From Planctomycetaceae bacterium (GTDB lineage: Bacteria > Planctomycetota > Planctomycetia > Planctomycetales > Planctomycetaceae), in NCBI GenBank assembly GCA_028284145.1, contig JANQSH010000039.1, positions 37,869-101,868 of the forward strand: a stretch of DNA of 64,000 nt. The letters are read 5' to 3'. Below the pieces are notes generated by a model. It saw nothing but the letters and a program-made list of their open reading frames with translations, ran no database searches and was not told the DNA's origin. A program made the position numbers and the translations under genes. This document shows positions 26,372-35,396 of this stretch, in pieces. Position 1 is the first letter of the stretch; every line of letters starts with the position of its first letter.

Positions 26372-27304
26372 ATGCGGTTGCCGCGATTGTTTGCGTTCCT
26401 GTTCGTTGGTTGCCTGTTTGCCGGTTTCGGTGCAGGAATGATCTCACAAGGTCAGGCACAGGGTTTGATCTGGAGTCTTCCAGCGGATGGCACTCAAGTA
26501 CGGTTTGAGGGAACGGTCCGACAGGTCATCTATCGACCACAAAACCTCAATGGCGATTTGGAACTGGAGTGGATTCGGCATCTGACGATCAAGTCCGTTG
26601 GCCGAGAATCCGCAGAGTACGATGGGCGGGAAGTTTCCTGCCGCTGGATTGAGATTAAGGCAACGACCGGAACGAGTGCCGGCGGTTTGGTCCCAGGGCC
26701 AGTCGGTGAGCGGATTTACAAAGTTCTGATTCCTGAAGAGAGTGTGATCGGGGTGACCCATGACGACAAGAACATTCCGGTTTCCTTCCTGCCGATCGTC
26801 AAAGGCTACAAGAAAATCGGCGAAGCCCCAACGATGGAGATACAGGGAAATCTGCTGCAGGTCTATCCACTGCTGACCATGCTTCCGCATTATCGCACAT
26901 TGGAACAGGCAAACGCGCTGGGAGAAGACCCCGGGATTCGGCTCGGACCGGTCACCGCGAAACAACTGCGGGGACAGAAGGTGATGGAAAGCCGCAGCAG
27001 CCGCTCGACCAGCGAGTCACAATTGTGGCTTTCTGACGACGTCCCTTTTGGGATTGCGAAGTGGACCATTCGGCAATCGCGTGAGAAGAAGGGCAACAGC
27101 GAAACGCGGGACAATTTCTCGATATACTCCGCGACCAACGTGGAGATGGAAGCGCACGAAGTGACCAACGATGCGCAAAGTGAATTGGTGATTCCGATGG
27201 CAGGTCAGCCACAACCGTTCGATCCCAATAATCCGCCAACGACAACACCGCCATTCGGTCAACCGACAACCAATCCGCCAACATCCGGCTTAACAACGCC
27301 GTAG
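26372..27304 (+). CDS. Secreted protein of unknown function with Pro/Thr-rich tail
   Basis: 310 residues. The N-terminus MRLPRLFAFLFVGCLFAG is a signal peptide with likely cleavage after GQAQ (about residue 30). The body is predicted beta-rich (VRFEGTVRQVIYR, LEWIRHLTIKSVG, VSCRWIEIKATTG), possibly carrying a repeat of amphipathic strands. Near the C-terminus lie a SRSSRSTSESQLW linker and a tail rich in Pro, Thr and Asn (PFDPNNPPTTTPPFGQ), as in many planctomycete envelope proteins. No family name is supported. The gene stands alone: divergent from the export locus and convergent with the next gene. Confidence 0.65.
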   Translation: MRLPRLFAFLFVGCLFAGFGAGMISQGQAQGLIWSLPADGTQVRFEGTVRQVIYRPQNLNGDLELEWIRHLTIKSVGRESAEYDGREVSCRWIEIKATTGTSAGGLVPGPVGERIYKVLIPEESVIGVTHDDKNIPVSFLPIVKGYKKIGEAPTMEIQGNLLQVYPLLTMLPHYRTLEQANALGEDPGIRLGPVTAKQLRGQKVMESRSSRSTSESQLWLSDDVPFGIAKWTIRQSREKKGNSETRDNFSIYSATNVEMEAHEVTNDAQSELVIPMAGQPQPFDPNNPPTTTPPFGQPTTNPPTSGLTTP

Positions 27305-27322
27305 TAGAGTGTTGGAGTCGAG

Positions 27323-28432
27323 TCAGTTGAACAGGCGGCTTTTGCGGGTTCGCCACGGGTCAGGCAATTGCTTCACATGCTTGTTCAGGAAGGTGAACAT
27401 CGCATCTTCGACGGGGAGTTTTTTTCCCAGCAGGTCGGTTCCTCGAAATTTGGTATCGTACTTTTCGTGATACATGCGAGGTTTGTTGAGTTGGATGGCT
27501 GTCAGTTGATCATACATTCTCTTTGCGTCTCCGCGATCCTGCGCATCGCGCGTACCGGAGACGATCAAAAACGACACACCCAATGCGGGAGACCTTAAAA
27601 AATTGAGCGGCTTTGTCGCGATCACACGTGGCAACGAAGCCGTGGGCGAGAGCAACACTAACGCGCGAACATCCTGCCCGCGTGGAGTACTGGCAGCAGG
27701 TGTTGGTGCATCGTTGTAAGGCTTTTTTACCCAGTCGTTCGCGGCGAAGCTGATGGCAATTGGTGCACTCATATCCGCGGCGATGATCGCCAGTTTTCGC
27801 ATGTTCAACTTTTCCGCCTGGTGCTCCTGGTAAATGAAATGTTTCACAGCTTCGAGGTCGTATACCACCATGGGTAAATAGTCGTTGGGGCGTACTTCCG
27901 TTGCAGCGGCAACACCGCCACCTCCAACAGGTCGGCTTTGTCCATGCTTGCGCAAATCGACCGTAATGACGGCATATCCCGCGTTCTGTAATCGCCTGGC
28001 AAATCCATTTTTCCAAACCAACTGGTTTCCATCTTTGCCATGCAGCATCACAACGACGGGCGATTCCTTACCCTCAGTCGATTCAAAATAGGTGATCGCG
28101 ATTGGCCAGCGGTCGCCGGCTGCAAAGAGTTGTTTTTCGGTGACAACCTTTTTCTTTTCCTCATCCTCTGTGCCTGGTTGGACTGGTTGAACAGGTCGGC
28201 CAGGAACCACGGGTTGGTTGACGTTGTCCGCCGGATTCTTGAATGGAGGATTTGTGGCCGGGGGATTCAGTGGTTGTCGACCAGGAATGACAGGACGGCC
28301 CGGAACGACTGGACGGACTGGCCCGCCCAACTGGGCCAGCAACGTGCCTTCAAAAGCCAATGCCATAATCAATCCCGCTGCGATGGCGATCAGGCGGGAA
28401 TGGCACGTGTACGAAAGCGTACAGTCAATCAT
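27323..28432 (-). CDS. Secreted alpha/beta-hydrolase-like protein with Pro-rich linker
   Basis: 369 residues. A signal peptide (IAIAAGLIMALAFEGTLLAQ) is followed by a Pro/Gly/Val linker with repeated PVVPGRP/PVIPGR units (about residues 37-85). The catalytic-type domain has VVVMLHGKDGNQ (oxyanion loop), AVITVDLRKHGQS, and DDxRALVLLSPT-like strands, which fit the alpha/beta-hydrolase fold. At the nucleophile elbow the sequence is AADMSAPIA rather than G-x-S-x-G, so the Ser is in place but the Gly neighbours are not. Activity is therefore uncertain. Convergent with the 26372 gene. Confidence 0.7.
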   Translation of the reverse strand: MIDCTLSYTCHSRLIAIAAGLIMALAFEGTLLAQLGGPVRPVVPGRPVIPGRQPLNPPATNPPFKNPADNVNQPVVPGRPVQPVQPGTEDEEKKKVVTEKQLFAAGDRWPIAITYFESTEGKESPVVVMLHGKDGNQLVWKNGFARRLQNAGYAVITVDLRKHGQSRPVGGGGVAAATEVRPNDYLPMVVYDLEAVKHFIYQEHQAEKLNMRKLAIIAADMSAPIAISFAANDWVKKPYNDAPTPAASTPRGQDVRALVLLSPTASLPRVIATKPLNFLRSPALGVSFLIVSGTRDAQDRGDAKRMYDQLTAIQLNKPRMYHEKYDTKFRGTDLLGKKLPVEDAMFTFLNKHVKQLPDPWRTRKSRLFN

Positions 28433-28659
28433 AAATCAATCCTGGATGTTCGTGTTCTGAAAAGGGGAATGGCCAACGCACGATATCGGCCTGTCATCGT
28501 ATGTACAGAAGAGATCATTTTAGTTTATGGCCGATCTGGTCGCCGGTCAATTGGGGAACCATCGAGATTGCTGTATGATGTTGGAGTGACAATGTTTAAC
28601 GATTTCACAACTTCGGAAAGGTTTTCCAGATTGGCTGAACGCAAAAAGTTGGAAACAGG

Positions 28660-29439
28660 ATGATCACATTGACTACGGACTTCGGCCTGGATGATGGTTA
28701 TGTCGCCCAGATGAAGGGAGTCATTCACGAAATTGCTCCTCATGCGAAAGTGATTGATCTGACGCACTCCGTTCCGCCACAAGACATGGAATGGGCAGCC
28801 TGGCTGCTGCACGATTCGATCGAAGCATTCCCCGATGATGCCATTCATGTTGTCGTCGTGGATCCTGGTGTCGGCACCGCGCGTGATATTGTCGCAATTG
28901 AATCTGGAGGTCAACGCTTTGTCGGACCAAACAACGGGTTGTTCGGATTTCTCGCCGAATGGGAACAGGACTTTCGGGCGGTGAAGGTCAAGCAGCCGAA
29001 ATTCTGGAGGGATGCCGTGACTGCAACATTTCACGGACGCGATATCATGGCACCAGTAGCCGCTCACTGGCTTCAGGGAGTCGCGTTAGCCGAGTTTGGT
29101 CCGGAATCAGGACTGCACGAAATCGTCGATTTCGACCGACGGCTCATGGAAAATGAAAAGAGGATCGAAGGGCGGGTGGTTCGGATCGATCGCTTTGGGA
29201 ATCTTGTCTCCAGCATTCATCCCGACACCATACCACAAGAAGTGCTTCCCAATGTGCAGGTGATTTGCGGTGACGTGATTGCCAACGGTGTTCACACCTG
29301 TTACGCCGATGCAGCGCGCGGTGAGATACTCTGTCTGGTTGGAAGTTGCGGGCGACTCGAACTGGCCATCAATTGTGGCAATGCGGCAGAAGCAGCCGGT
29401 GTGACAAGCCATCATCCCGCATTCATCGTACAATGGTGA
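28660..29439 (+). CDS. SAM hydroxide adenosyltransferase (DUF62 family)
   Basis: Cleaves S-adenosylmethionine to adenosine and methionine with water as nucleophile, as shown for family members. The N-terminal ITLTTDFGLDDGYVAQMKG carries the conserved Asp. VVVDPGVGTARD and FVGPNNGLFG form the adenosine pocket, TFHGRDIMAPVAAHW is the conserved Arg-Asp/His region, and RIDRFGNLVSSI is the C-domain signature. The 259 residues are typical. An 18-bp tandem duplication overlaps its stop codon and runs toward bioD. Confidence 0.93.
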   Translation: MITLTTDFGLDDGYVAQMKGVIHEIAPHAKVIDLTHSVPPQDMEWAAWLLHDSIEAFPDDAIHVVVVDPGVGTARDIVAIESGGQRFVGPNNGLFGFLAEWEQDFRAVKVKQPKFWRDAVTATFHGRDIMAPVAAHWLQGVALAEFGPESGLHEIVDFDRRLMENEKRIEGRVVRIDRFGNLVSSIHPDTIPQEVLPNVQVICGDVIANGVHTCYADAARGEILCLVGSCGRLELAINCGNAAEAAGVTSHHPAFIVQW

Positions 29440-29467
29440 GATCGAAAAGAATGGTGAGATCGAAAAG
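29432..29467. repeat. Perfect 18-bp tandem duplication between two genes
   Basis: Two adjacent copies of AATGGTGAGATCGAAAAG (29432-29449 and 29450-29467). The first copy contains the TGA stop of the upstream gene (TGGTGA). Both copies carry an in-frame ATG that could extend bioD, but the AAGGAAG site fits the bioD start at 29475 better. Confidence 0.9.
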
Positions 29468-29474
29468 GAAGTCG

Positions 29475-30185
29475 ATGACGTCAGGACTGATCATCACAGG
29501 AACAGACACCGATGTCGGCAAGACATACGTCACTTGCATGATTGCTCAGGAATTACGTGCACAGAATGTCTCGACCGGGATTTACAAACCGGTCTGTTCC
29601 GGAGCGCGGGAGAACGAACTGGGTGAATATGTGTGGGACGATCTCATCCAATTGGCGGATGCGGCGGCCTGCAGCGATATCAATCTTATTTGTCCGCAAC
29701 GTTTTGTTCAGCCGTTGGCACCGCCGGTCGCAGCACGGATGGAGAATCGCGTCGTCAACGAAGAGCTATTGTTTTCCGGGTTGGAAGCGGTTTCATCCGA
29801 TGCCGATGCGACGCTGGTGGAGGGGGTGGGAGGTTTGCTCTGTCCGCTGACAGCGACGCTCACGGTTGCCGATTTCGCGAAGCAAGTCGGCTGGCCGATC
29901 CTGATTGTTGCGCGACTCGGTTTGGGAACGATCAACCATACGCTGATGACGATTCAGGTGGCGGAACAATTGGGTTTGGGCGTGCGGGGCATCATATTGA
30001 ACCAATCGACACCCGATCAAACCGGACTCGATGCGCGGACAAATCCGGAGGAAATCGCAAACCGGACCGATGGTTCAGTTCTGAGTATCGTGAGTTATGG
30101 ACAGACAGGCCCGTTGCAGTTTTACAGATCGGGCCGCACAATAAACTGGTTGGCTTTGGTTAGGGGAAGTCACCCAAAACAGTAA
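29475..30185 (+). CDS. bioD: Dethiobiotin synthetase
   Basis: Closes the ureido ring of dethiobiotin from DAPA, CO2 and ATP. The P-loop GTDTDVGKTYV is at residues 8-18. The substrate-binding tract IYKPVCSGA, the acidic DATLVEGVGGLLCPL motif and the NxTxP-type base loop ILNQSTPDQTG are present. The 236 residues match the family. The start is ATG 29475, preceded by AAGGAAG with good spacing. Other biotin genes are absent from the window. Confidence 0.93.
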   Translation: MTSGLIITGTDTDVGKTYVTCMIAQELRAQNVSTGIYKPVCSGARENELGEYVWDDLIQLADAAACSDINLICPQRFVQPLAPPVAARMENRVVNEELLFSGLEAVSSDADATLVEGVGGLLCPLTATLTVADFAKQVGWPILIVARLGLGTINHTLMTIQVAEQLGLGVRGIILNQSTPDQTGLDARTNPEEIANRTDGSVLSIVSYGQTGPLQFYRSGRTINWLALVRGSHPKQ

Positions 30186-30197
30186 AACGCGTGTGAG

Positions 30198-31388
30198 ATG
30201 TCAACCGGCTCTATGACAGACCCGAACAAACAACTCGATGACCGGGAAATTTCGGACGCTGAAGATCCCAGTCTGGAGTCAGATATACCGCCGGATGTCG
30301 ATCCGATTCGGCCATCAACGGCCGAACCGAAGGACGACGATGAAAGCGGTCATGAGACCGGAGATGTTCCCGATGACATGCTTGTCGAAGCAGACTGGCA
30401 GGTCTCTCAAAGCCGACCAGTCCCCCCATCGTTGAAGCCCGACAGCGACACACCTTCCCCATTGGTGACGGTTCCAACTGGACCGCTCATTCCACCATCA
30501 CAACCACAGCCGATGGCCTGTCCGCCAGCATACCCTCAGACCGCTTCTCCGCAACAAAAAAGAGTCAGGCCGCGACGTCACCGTGGATACGATGACTCGC
30601 CTCGACTGCGTGGGCCGTATATTCACCGCACCTGGTTCGTGCTGGCATTGACATACGGCAGTGTGATGACAATTCTATTCGTCCGTGCGTATCAGCAGAA
30701 TCAGGAGCTGCGTGATCCCGAACCACACCACCTGGAAAGCCTTCCCGACTTCAAACGCCTGGATGAGGGAACGTTGAAACTGGTTCCGGAAGAGGCTGAA
30801 CTGCCACCCGGTCATACGCTCAATTTGCGGGAGTCACAAACATTTGGTTACGTGCGCGTCACGCCGTTGCAGGTGACCCGTGGCATGTTGCACTTTGATG
30901 CTCCGACAGATAACCCACGAGGAGTGCGCGCCTCTATCGGCCCGGTTCTGAAATTGTGGTTGCGATTCGACAATGTTTCAACTGACCAGGTGATTCCTCC
31001 CCTCGACCGCGAATTGCGGATGCGTCGCACACAGAATGATCAGAACCCCAGCCGCATGCGAGCCAACAACTTTGTAAACCGGGTGGAAGACAGAACGAAC
31101 AGAGGACATCGTGTGATGATGTTCCGTCCGATGACACAAAACTGGAAGGAAACGGAATGGACGATTCAGGGGCTCGAAGCGGAGCGAAGTCTGCAACCAG
31201 GTGAGTCGTTTGAAACATTCCTCCCGACAACGGAAGTGGGGCTGGAAAAGCTGACAGGCCCGTTGGTCTGGCGATTTCACTTTCGCAAGGGATTCAATCC
31301 GCAATCCGGTAATGGTGTGACGACGCTGGCGGAGGTCGTTTTTCACAGCAACGACATCATCGATGAAGGGGCTGTTCGCTCCTGGTAA
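30198..31388 (+). CDS. Single-pass membrane protein with disordered N-terminus, function unknown
   Basis: 396 residues, 12 bp after bioD (alternative start ATG 30213). Residues 1-140 are acidic and Pro-rich with a basic patch just before the membrane (KRVRPRRHRGY). One hydrophobic helix spans about 145-164 (TWFVLALTYGSVMTILFVRAY). The remaining 230 residues should be outside the cytoplasm and look beta-rich (TFGYVRVTPLQVTRGMLHF, then ASIGPVLKLWLRFDNVSTD). No family was recognised. The architecture is seen in planctomycete envelope proteins. It is the last gene before R1 copy 7. Confidence 0.65.
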   Translation: MSTGSMTDPNKQLDDREISDAEDPSLESDIPPDVDPIRPSTAEPKDDDESGHETGDVPDDMLVEADWQVSQSRPVPPSLKPDSDTPSPLVTVPTGPLIPPSQPQPMACPPAYPQTASPQQKRVRPRRHRGYDDSPRLRGPYIHRTWFVLALTYGSVMTILFVRAYQQNQELRDPEPHHLESLPDFKRLDEGTLKLVPEEAELPPGHTLNLRESQTFGYVRVTPLQVTRGMLHFDAPTDNPRGVRASIGPVLKLWLRFDNVSTDQVIPPLDRELRMRRTQNDQNPSRMRANNFVNRVEDRTNRGHRVMMFRPMTQNWKETEWTIQGLEAERSLQPGESFETFLPTTEVGLEKLTGPLVWRFHFRKGFNPQSGNGVTTLAEVVFHSNDIIDEGAVRSW

Positions 31389-31463
31389 AGTTGTGCTGGA
31401 CGTTGCCCAACATATTTTCTGCCTGCATGTGGTTTCGGGTTGTCTTCCCAATCGCAATGGGAT

Positions 31464-31565
31464 TCGAGCAGTTTACCTTCTGGTGTGACGTCTCTGGCTC
31501 GTGGGAGCCTGTGTTTGCAGGCCAAACGCCACCTGTCGTGGCACAGAAGAGCGTAATACGCTCTA
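31464..31565 (-). repeat. R1 element, copy 7 (reverse)
   Basis: Type A copy with the clearest structure: GAGCAGTTTACC, the hairpin GGCTCGTGGGAGCC, GCCTGTGTTTGCAGGC, and GAGCGTAATACGCTC. It lies between convergent genes. A near-perfect 13-bp direct repeat (TCGCRATGGGATT) occurs just left (31452-31464) and just right (31571-31583). Confidence 0.92.
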
Positions 31566-31581
31566 ACCAGTCGCGATGGGA

Positions 31582-31869
31582 TTAACCATCACCCGCCGCC
31601 GGTTCGATGGCATCTCGCTCGAGGCAGACCATCAGATGGTACAGGTTCTGTTCTTCACACTTTGCAGCAAATTCAGCGGGCATGGCATCGAGTGTAGGTT
31701 GATCCCATTCAATAATGTACTTGGGGTCTGCCTTTTTTCCGGAGTGCTCACGGATCACACCTGTCCAACCAGCGATCGAGAAATCAGGTAATTCCGGGAA
31801 TGTCATTCCCTCTTTGACGACAACATCTGTGCCGACCGGAATTTTTTTGGTCGCTTTTTTGGCCGTCAT
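31582..31869 (-). CDS. Small soluble protein of unknown function (SH3-like)
   Basis: 95 residues. A Lys-rich start (MTAKKATKK) precedes a compact beta-rich domain: VGTDVVVKEG, IAGWTGVIREHSG, DPKYIIEWD. The pattern of strand, short loop, Trp-Thr-Gly turn and strand suggests an SH3-like barrel. The rest (MPAEFAAKCEEQNLYHLMVCLERD) looks helical. I recall similar small proteins in planctomycete genomes but cannot name a function. It is downstream of map on the same strand, with a 132-bp gap. Confidence 0.6.
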   Translation of the reverse strand: MTAKKATKKIPVGTDVVVKEGMTFPELPDFSIAGWTGVIREHSGKKADPKYIIEWDQPTLDAMPAEFAAKCEEQNLYHLMVCLERDAIEPAAGDG

Positions 31870-32001
31870 CGGGGGGCATCCTCCAGGGGAATATCAGAAG
31901 AACCTGGGTCGTTCTTTCGGTTGCAAATTCCTTCGCTCGCTCAAACTACACAATCTCTCGCCAGTTGCCAACCGCGCTTTCGCATGCTTCTGGCAACGTA
32001 T

Positions 32002-32802
32002 TCAGAACTGATGCCCTTCCTGTGGGCCATCCTGTGTTAATGTCAGAATCTCAGGTCCATCTTCATTCATGAAGATGGTATGCTCAAACTGGGCCGAGAG
32101 CTTGCCATCCAGTGTGCGAACCGTCCAACCATCGTGAGGATCCAACCGTGTTTTGGCAGTCCCTTCGTTTAACATCGGTTCGATGGTGAAACAGGTTCCC
32201 GGCTCCACCACGTCGTTGTAACTTGATGGATGAGGAAAGTGCGGCACTGAGGGCTGTTGATGAAACTGACGGCCGATTCCATGGCCCTGGTATTCCCGTA
32301 CAACTTCCCAGTTTTGCGAAGTCGCAAATTGGTAGATCGCGTTGCCGATGTCGATTACTCGACTGTAAGGTTTAATGGCGTGAATGCCAACGTAGAGTGC
32401 ATCCAAAGTCGCCTGAGTCAATTTGCGCGCCGTCTCCGAAACTTCCCCAATAAAGAAGGTTTCGGATTGATCGCCGTACCAGCCATCGACAATTGTCGTC
32501 AGGTCGACATTCACGATATCGCCCTCTTTCAGGATGACATCATCAGCGGGAATGCCATGACAGACAACTTCATTGACGCTCGTGCAGGTGCTTTTGGGAT
32601 AACCTTTGTATCCCAGGCAGGCAGGCGTATGGCCGTGGTCCAACGTGTATTCGTGCACCAACCGGTCAATCTTGCCGGTTGAAATCTCCGGTTGAACGTG
32701 TGGCCGGATGAAGTCCATCAACTGAGCGTTGAATCGACCGGCGATTCGGAGTCCTTCGCGATCCTGTTCCGTGTAGCGTGGTGTTCGGCGGAGGAGTGGC
32801 AT
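32002..32802 (-). CDS. map: Methionine aminopeptidase, type I
   Basis: Removes N-terminal methionine from new proteins. The pita-bread metal ligands are all present: D100 ([10 protein letters not shown]), D111 (GDQSETF), H174 (GHGIG), E208 (TIEPM) and E240 (FEHTIF). A His at 82 (VCHGIP) matches the substrate-binding His. The 266 residues fit type Ia. The N-terminus is 10-15 residues longer than E. coli Map. The ATG at 32802 is followed by a plausible [12 protein letters not shown] start. It stands alone with a 455-bp gap upstream. Confidence 0.96.
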   Translation of the reverse strand: MPLLRRTPRYTEQDREGLRIAGRFNAQLMDFIRPHVQPEISTGKIDRLVHEYTLDHGHTPACLGYKGYPKSTCTSVNEVVCHGIPADDVILKEGDIVNVDLTTIVDGWYGDQSETFFIGEVSETARKLTQATLDALYVGIHAIKPYSRVIDIGNAIYQFATSQNWEVVREYQGHGIGRQFHQQPSVPHFPHPSSYNDVVEPGTCFTIEPMLNEGTAKTRLDPHDGWTVRTLDGKLSAQFEHTIFMNEDGPEILTLTQDGPQEGHQF

Positions 32803-33257
32803 GGCGGTGTGGGGAAAGCGTGTTCCAGGCGTTTTTCACGAATATCGGAATTGGAATCCGCTATGGCTTTCTTTGTTTGTTTGGGCGGGAATGCAATGAG
32901 AACCAGGCAGATACTTCCTTTTCGGCACCTGGTTCAGCCAATTGTTTCAAGGTAAGGACGTCATTGTGCTTCGCCCCCCGTCGGGATGCAAGCTGGGTTG
33001 CAGATTCCGTCGGGGAATCAGCAGGAAAAAAGGGGTAATGTGACGCCATGATATGGCCAAAAGGTTTTTGGTCAATCAAAAAATGGATTTCACACTAATG
33101 AAATTGTAGCGGGTTGACGAATCAATATCTACACGACCGTTCCAATCATTTCGTGTAGCGAAAACGGGATGATCGGAGCACGTTTTATTGTCTTGATTCC
33201 ACACGTTACATTTGACGAACTCGTAAACAGCATTTTTTCTGGAGGAAATCCAATCTC
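32803..33257. other. Intergenic region between map and the beta-barrel gene
   Basis: 455 bp with no convincing gene on either strand. The right half is AT-richer than its surroundings (AAAAGGTTTTTGG, TCAATCAAAAAATGG) and probably carries the promoter of the 33258 gene. GGAGGAAA at 33241-33248 is a strong Shine-Dalgarno match, about 9 bases from GTG 33258. No R1 or R2 copy is present here. Confidence 0.4.
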
Positions 33258-34403
33258 GTGAGGACCTTCGATAATACATTACGATCTGCATTCATCGGGT
33301 GTTTTGCCCTGATCATCATCTCAAGTCTGTCGATGGCACAACGACCACGGCTTCCGCAATCAGATGGTAGCTCATCGCGAGATGTTCCAACGAGCATTGA
33401 TATTGAATCAATCGGAACGGGCAGTGACGCTACAGCGATTGGCCAATTCGTTTCCCGCGTTTCTCTCAACAGAAATCCAGAAGGCTGCACTTGTGAAGGA
33501 CCATGCGGCCTGGATTGTCCCTGCGGATGCCAGTCCAACATCATCGGAAAGTGTGGCTCCAACTGCGACCTCGTCTGTGACTCGGGTTGCGACGCTGGTT
33601 GTGGCTACCGCTGCTGCTCGGCGAAGACGATTTTCCAGTGGAGTTGTTGTCCTGCCATCAGTGATGGTGATGATGAACTGGAACCGCTGGTTACCGATCG
33701 CCCCGACTTCACGGAATCAGGCTCGACTGTCGGTTTGGGCGTTGTGCAGATCGAAATGGGATATACCTTTACACGGGATGATGACGGACGCGATTTTGAC
33801 GAACACTCTTTTGGAGAACCGCTGTTCCGCATCGGTATGTTTCGCGAATGGTTTGAATTGCGCATTGGCTATAACTACATCAACGAGCGGGAGATCGCGG
33901 GCACAAACCGCAACTACGCGTCCGGGTCAGAAGATCTGTATCTCGGCGTCAAACTTGATTTGACTGAGCAATGTGAGTATCGCCCCGATATGGCGCTGAT
34001 CATCCAGGCAACAGTGCCAACCGGTTCAGATACCAGAACGGCGGATGAATTCCTTCCGGGTGTGAACTGGATCTACGGCTGGGATCTCTCTGATGACGTT
34101 TCACTTGCAGGTAGTACACAAGTCAATCGTGCGGTTGATGATACCGGGAATGCCTACAGCGAGTTCGCGCAGTCGGTCGCATTAGGTGTTGGTCTGACAG
34201 ATTGCCTCGGCAGCTATTTTGAGTATTACGGGTTTTATCCCAGCAGTGCCGTCGCCGCGAATGTCACTCCAGAGCATTATTTCAACGGTGGGCTGACATT
34301 GCTGCTTTCGCCGGATGTTCAACTCGATTGGCGTTTGGGAGTCGGTTTGAATGACGCGGCTGATGATTTCTTCACCGGCTTTGGTCTTTCGGTGCGGTTG
34401 TAA
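33258..34403 (+). CDS. Outer-membrane beta-barrel protein with Cys-rich N-terminal segment
   Basis: 381 residues from GTG 33258. A signal peptide precedes AQRPRLPQS. Residues about 75-130 form a Cys-rich segment with more than 15 cysteines in CxC, CxxC and CxxxC spacing (EGCTCEGPCGLDCPCGCQ). The rest is a beta barrel that opens with VTDRPDFTESGSTVGLG and has alternating aromatic strands, ending GFGLSVRL with a terminal Leu. The TDRPDFTES opening is typical of the phenol-degradation MetA/transporter-like barrel family. The Cys segment is unlike the rest and may bind metal or form disulfides. Confidence 0.78.
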   Translation: MRTFDNTLRSAFIGCFALIIISSLSMAQRPRLPQSDGSSSRDVPTSIDIESIGTGSDATAIGQFVSRVSLNRNPEGCTCEGPCGLDCPCGCQSNIIGKCGSNCDLVCDSGCDAGCGYRCCSAKTIFQWSCCPAISDGDDELEPLVTDRPDFTESGSTVGLGVVQIEMGYTFTRDDDGRDFDEHSFGEPLFRIGMFREWFELRIGYNYINEREIAGTNRNYASGSEDLYLGVKLDLTEQCEYRPDMALIIQATVPTGSDTRTADEFLPGVNWIYGWDLSDDVSLAGSTQVNRAVDDTGNAYSEFAQSVALGVGLTDCLGSYFEYYGFYPSSAVAANVTPEHYFNGGLTLLLSPDVQLDWRLGVGLNDAADDFFTGFGLSVRL

Positions 34404-34539
34404 CGATACGCAACCAATCAGGAACACGCAATCGCTTCTACTGTATTCCGTCCCTGGCAGATTCCTGTGGAATCATCGGCGGTCGCATCCTGATACCAAT
34501 TCGTTACAATGACCTGCTTCCATTGAGCGCATCACATCA

Positions 34540-35367
34540 ATGAAGCAGAAACCTGGGGCGATGGCCGAGAAGTCGCGAAGAAGACGAAAGAAAAAGAACC
34601 TCCTGGGCAATCACCAGAGATGCTGGGTGTGGGGCCGAAACGTTGTCCTGTCGACACTTGAAGCTGCGAACTGGCCGGTCATCGAATTGCAGCTATCAGA
34701 TCGATTGGACGAGCAGGATCTGGACTTCGCTCGTCAGTTGGCTGATGAGACCGAGACACCTGTTTCCATCGAATCCCCCGAGCGGCTGAAATCTTTATGC
34801 CATACGAACGAACATCAGGGATATCTCGCCAGGATGTCTGCATTTCCTTATGCAGAGATGGATGAGATTCTCTCCTCCGCTGAGAAGCCGACCTCGCTGA
34901 TCCTGCTGGATCGCATTCAGGACCCATTCAATTTCGGTGCCATTGTTCGCTCGGCCGTGGCGTTGGGTGTTGATGGGGTTGTGATCGCGGAAAAGCAGCA
35001 GACGGAAGTAACAAGCCAGGTTGTTCGCAGTTCTGCCGGGATGATCAACTTTGTGCCGATCGCGCGAATCGCTGACCTGGTCGCGTTGACCGAAAACCTG
35101 CAAGGGGAGGGGACGCATGTGCTCGCAGCGGTCGAAGATGCGAATATCGCACTGCATGATTACGACATGACACAGGACACAGCCGTGGTCATCGGTAGCG
35201 AAGGGGCCGGCATTCGTAATGACTTGCTGGCCGTTTGCGATGCCTTTGTAGGAATTCCGCAGGTGCAGGATGTCGGACCACTCAACGCTGCTGTGGCGGC
35301 AGGAATTGTCTGTTACGAAATCAATCGCCAGCGACTCGTCCAGAAGTTCCAGCCTCCCGTCCGGTAG
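34540..35367 (+). CDS. SpoU/TrmH-family rRNA 2'-O-methyltransferase (RlmB-like), copy 1
   Basis: Methylates the 2'-hydroxyl of a ribose in rRNA or tRNA with SAM. A basic N-terminus (EKSRRRRKKKNLLG) precedes a substrate-binding domain (VWGRNVVLSTLEA). Motif 1 is DPFNFGAIVRSA, motif 2 GSEGAGIR and motif 3 GPLNAAVAAGIVCYE, which give the trefoil-knot SAM site. Motif 3 has LNAAVA instead of the usual LNVSVA. Start ATG 34540 or 34561. It is followed by a second, paralogous enzyme after 29 bp. Confidence 0.88.
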   Translation: MKQKPGAMAEKSRRRRKKKNLLGNHQRCWVWGRNVVLSTLEAANWPVIELQLSDRLDEQDLDFARQLADETETPVSIESPERLKSLCHTNEHQGYLARMSAFPYAEMDEILSSAEKPTSLILLDRIQDPFNFGAIVRSAVALGVDGVVIAEKQQTEVTSQVVRSSAGMINFVPIARIADLVALTENLQGEGTHVLAAVEDANIALHDYDMTQDTAVVIGSEGAGIRNDLLAVCDAFVGIPQVQDVGPLNAAVAAGIVCYEINRQRLVQKFQPPVR

Positions 35368-35396
35368 TGCAAACAACCTGTTCCGGAATCGACCGT

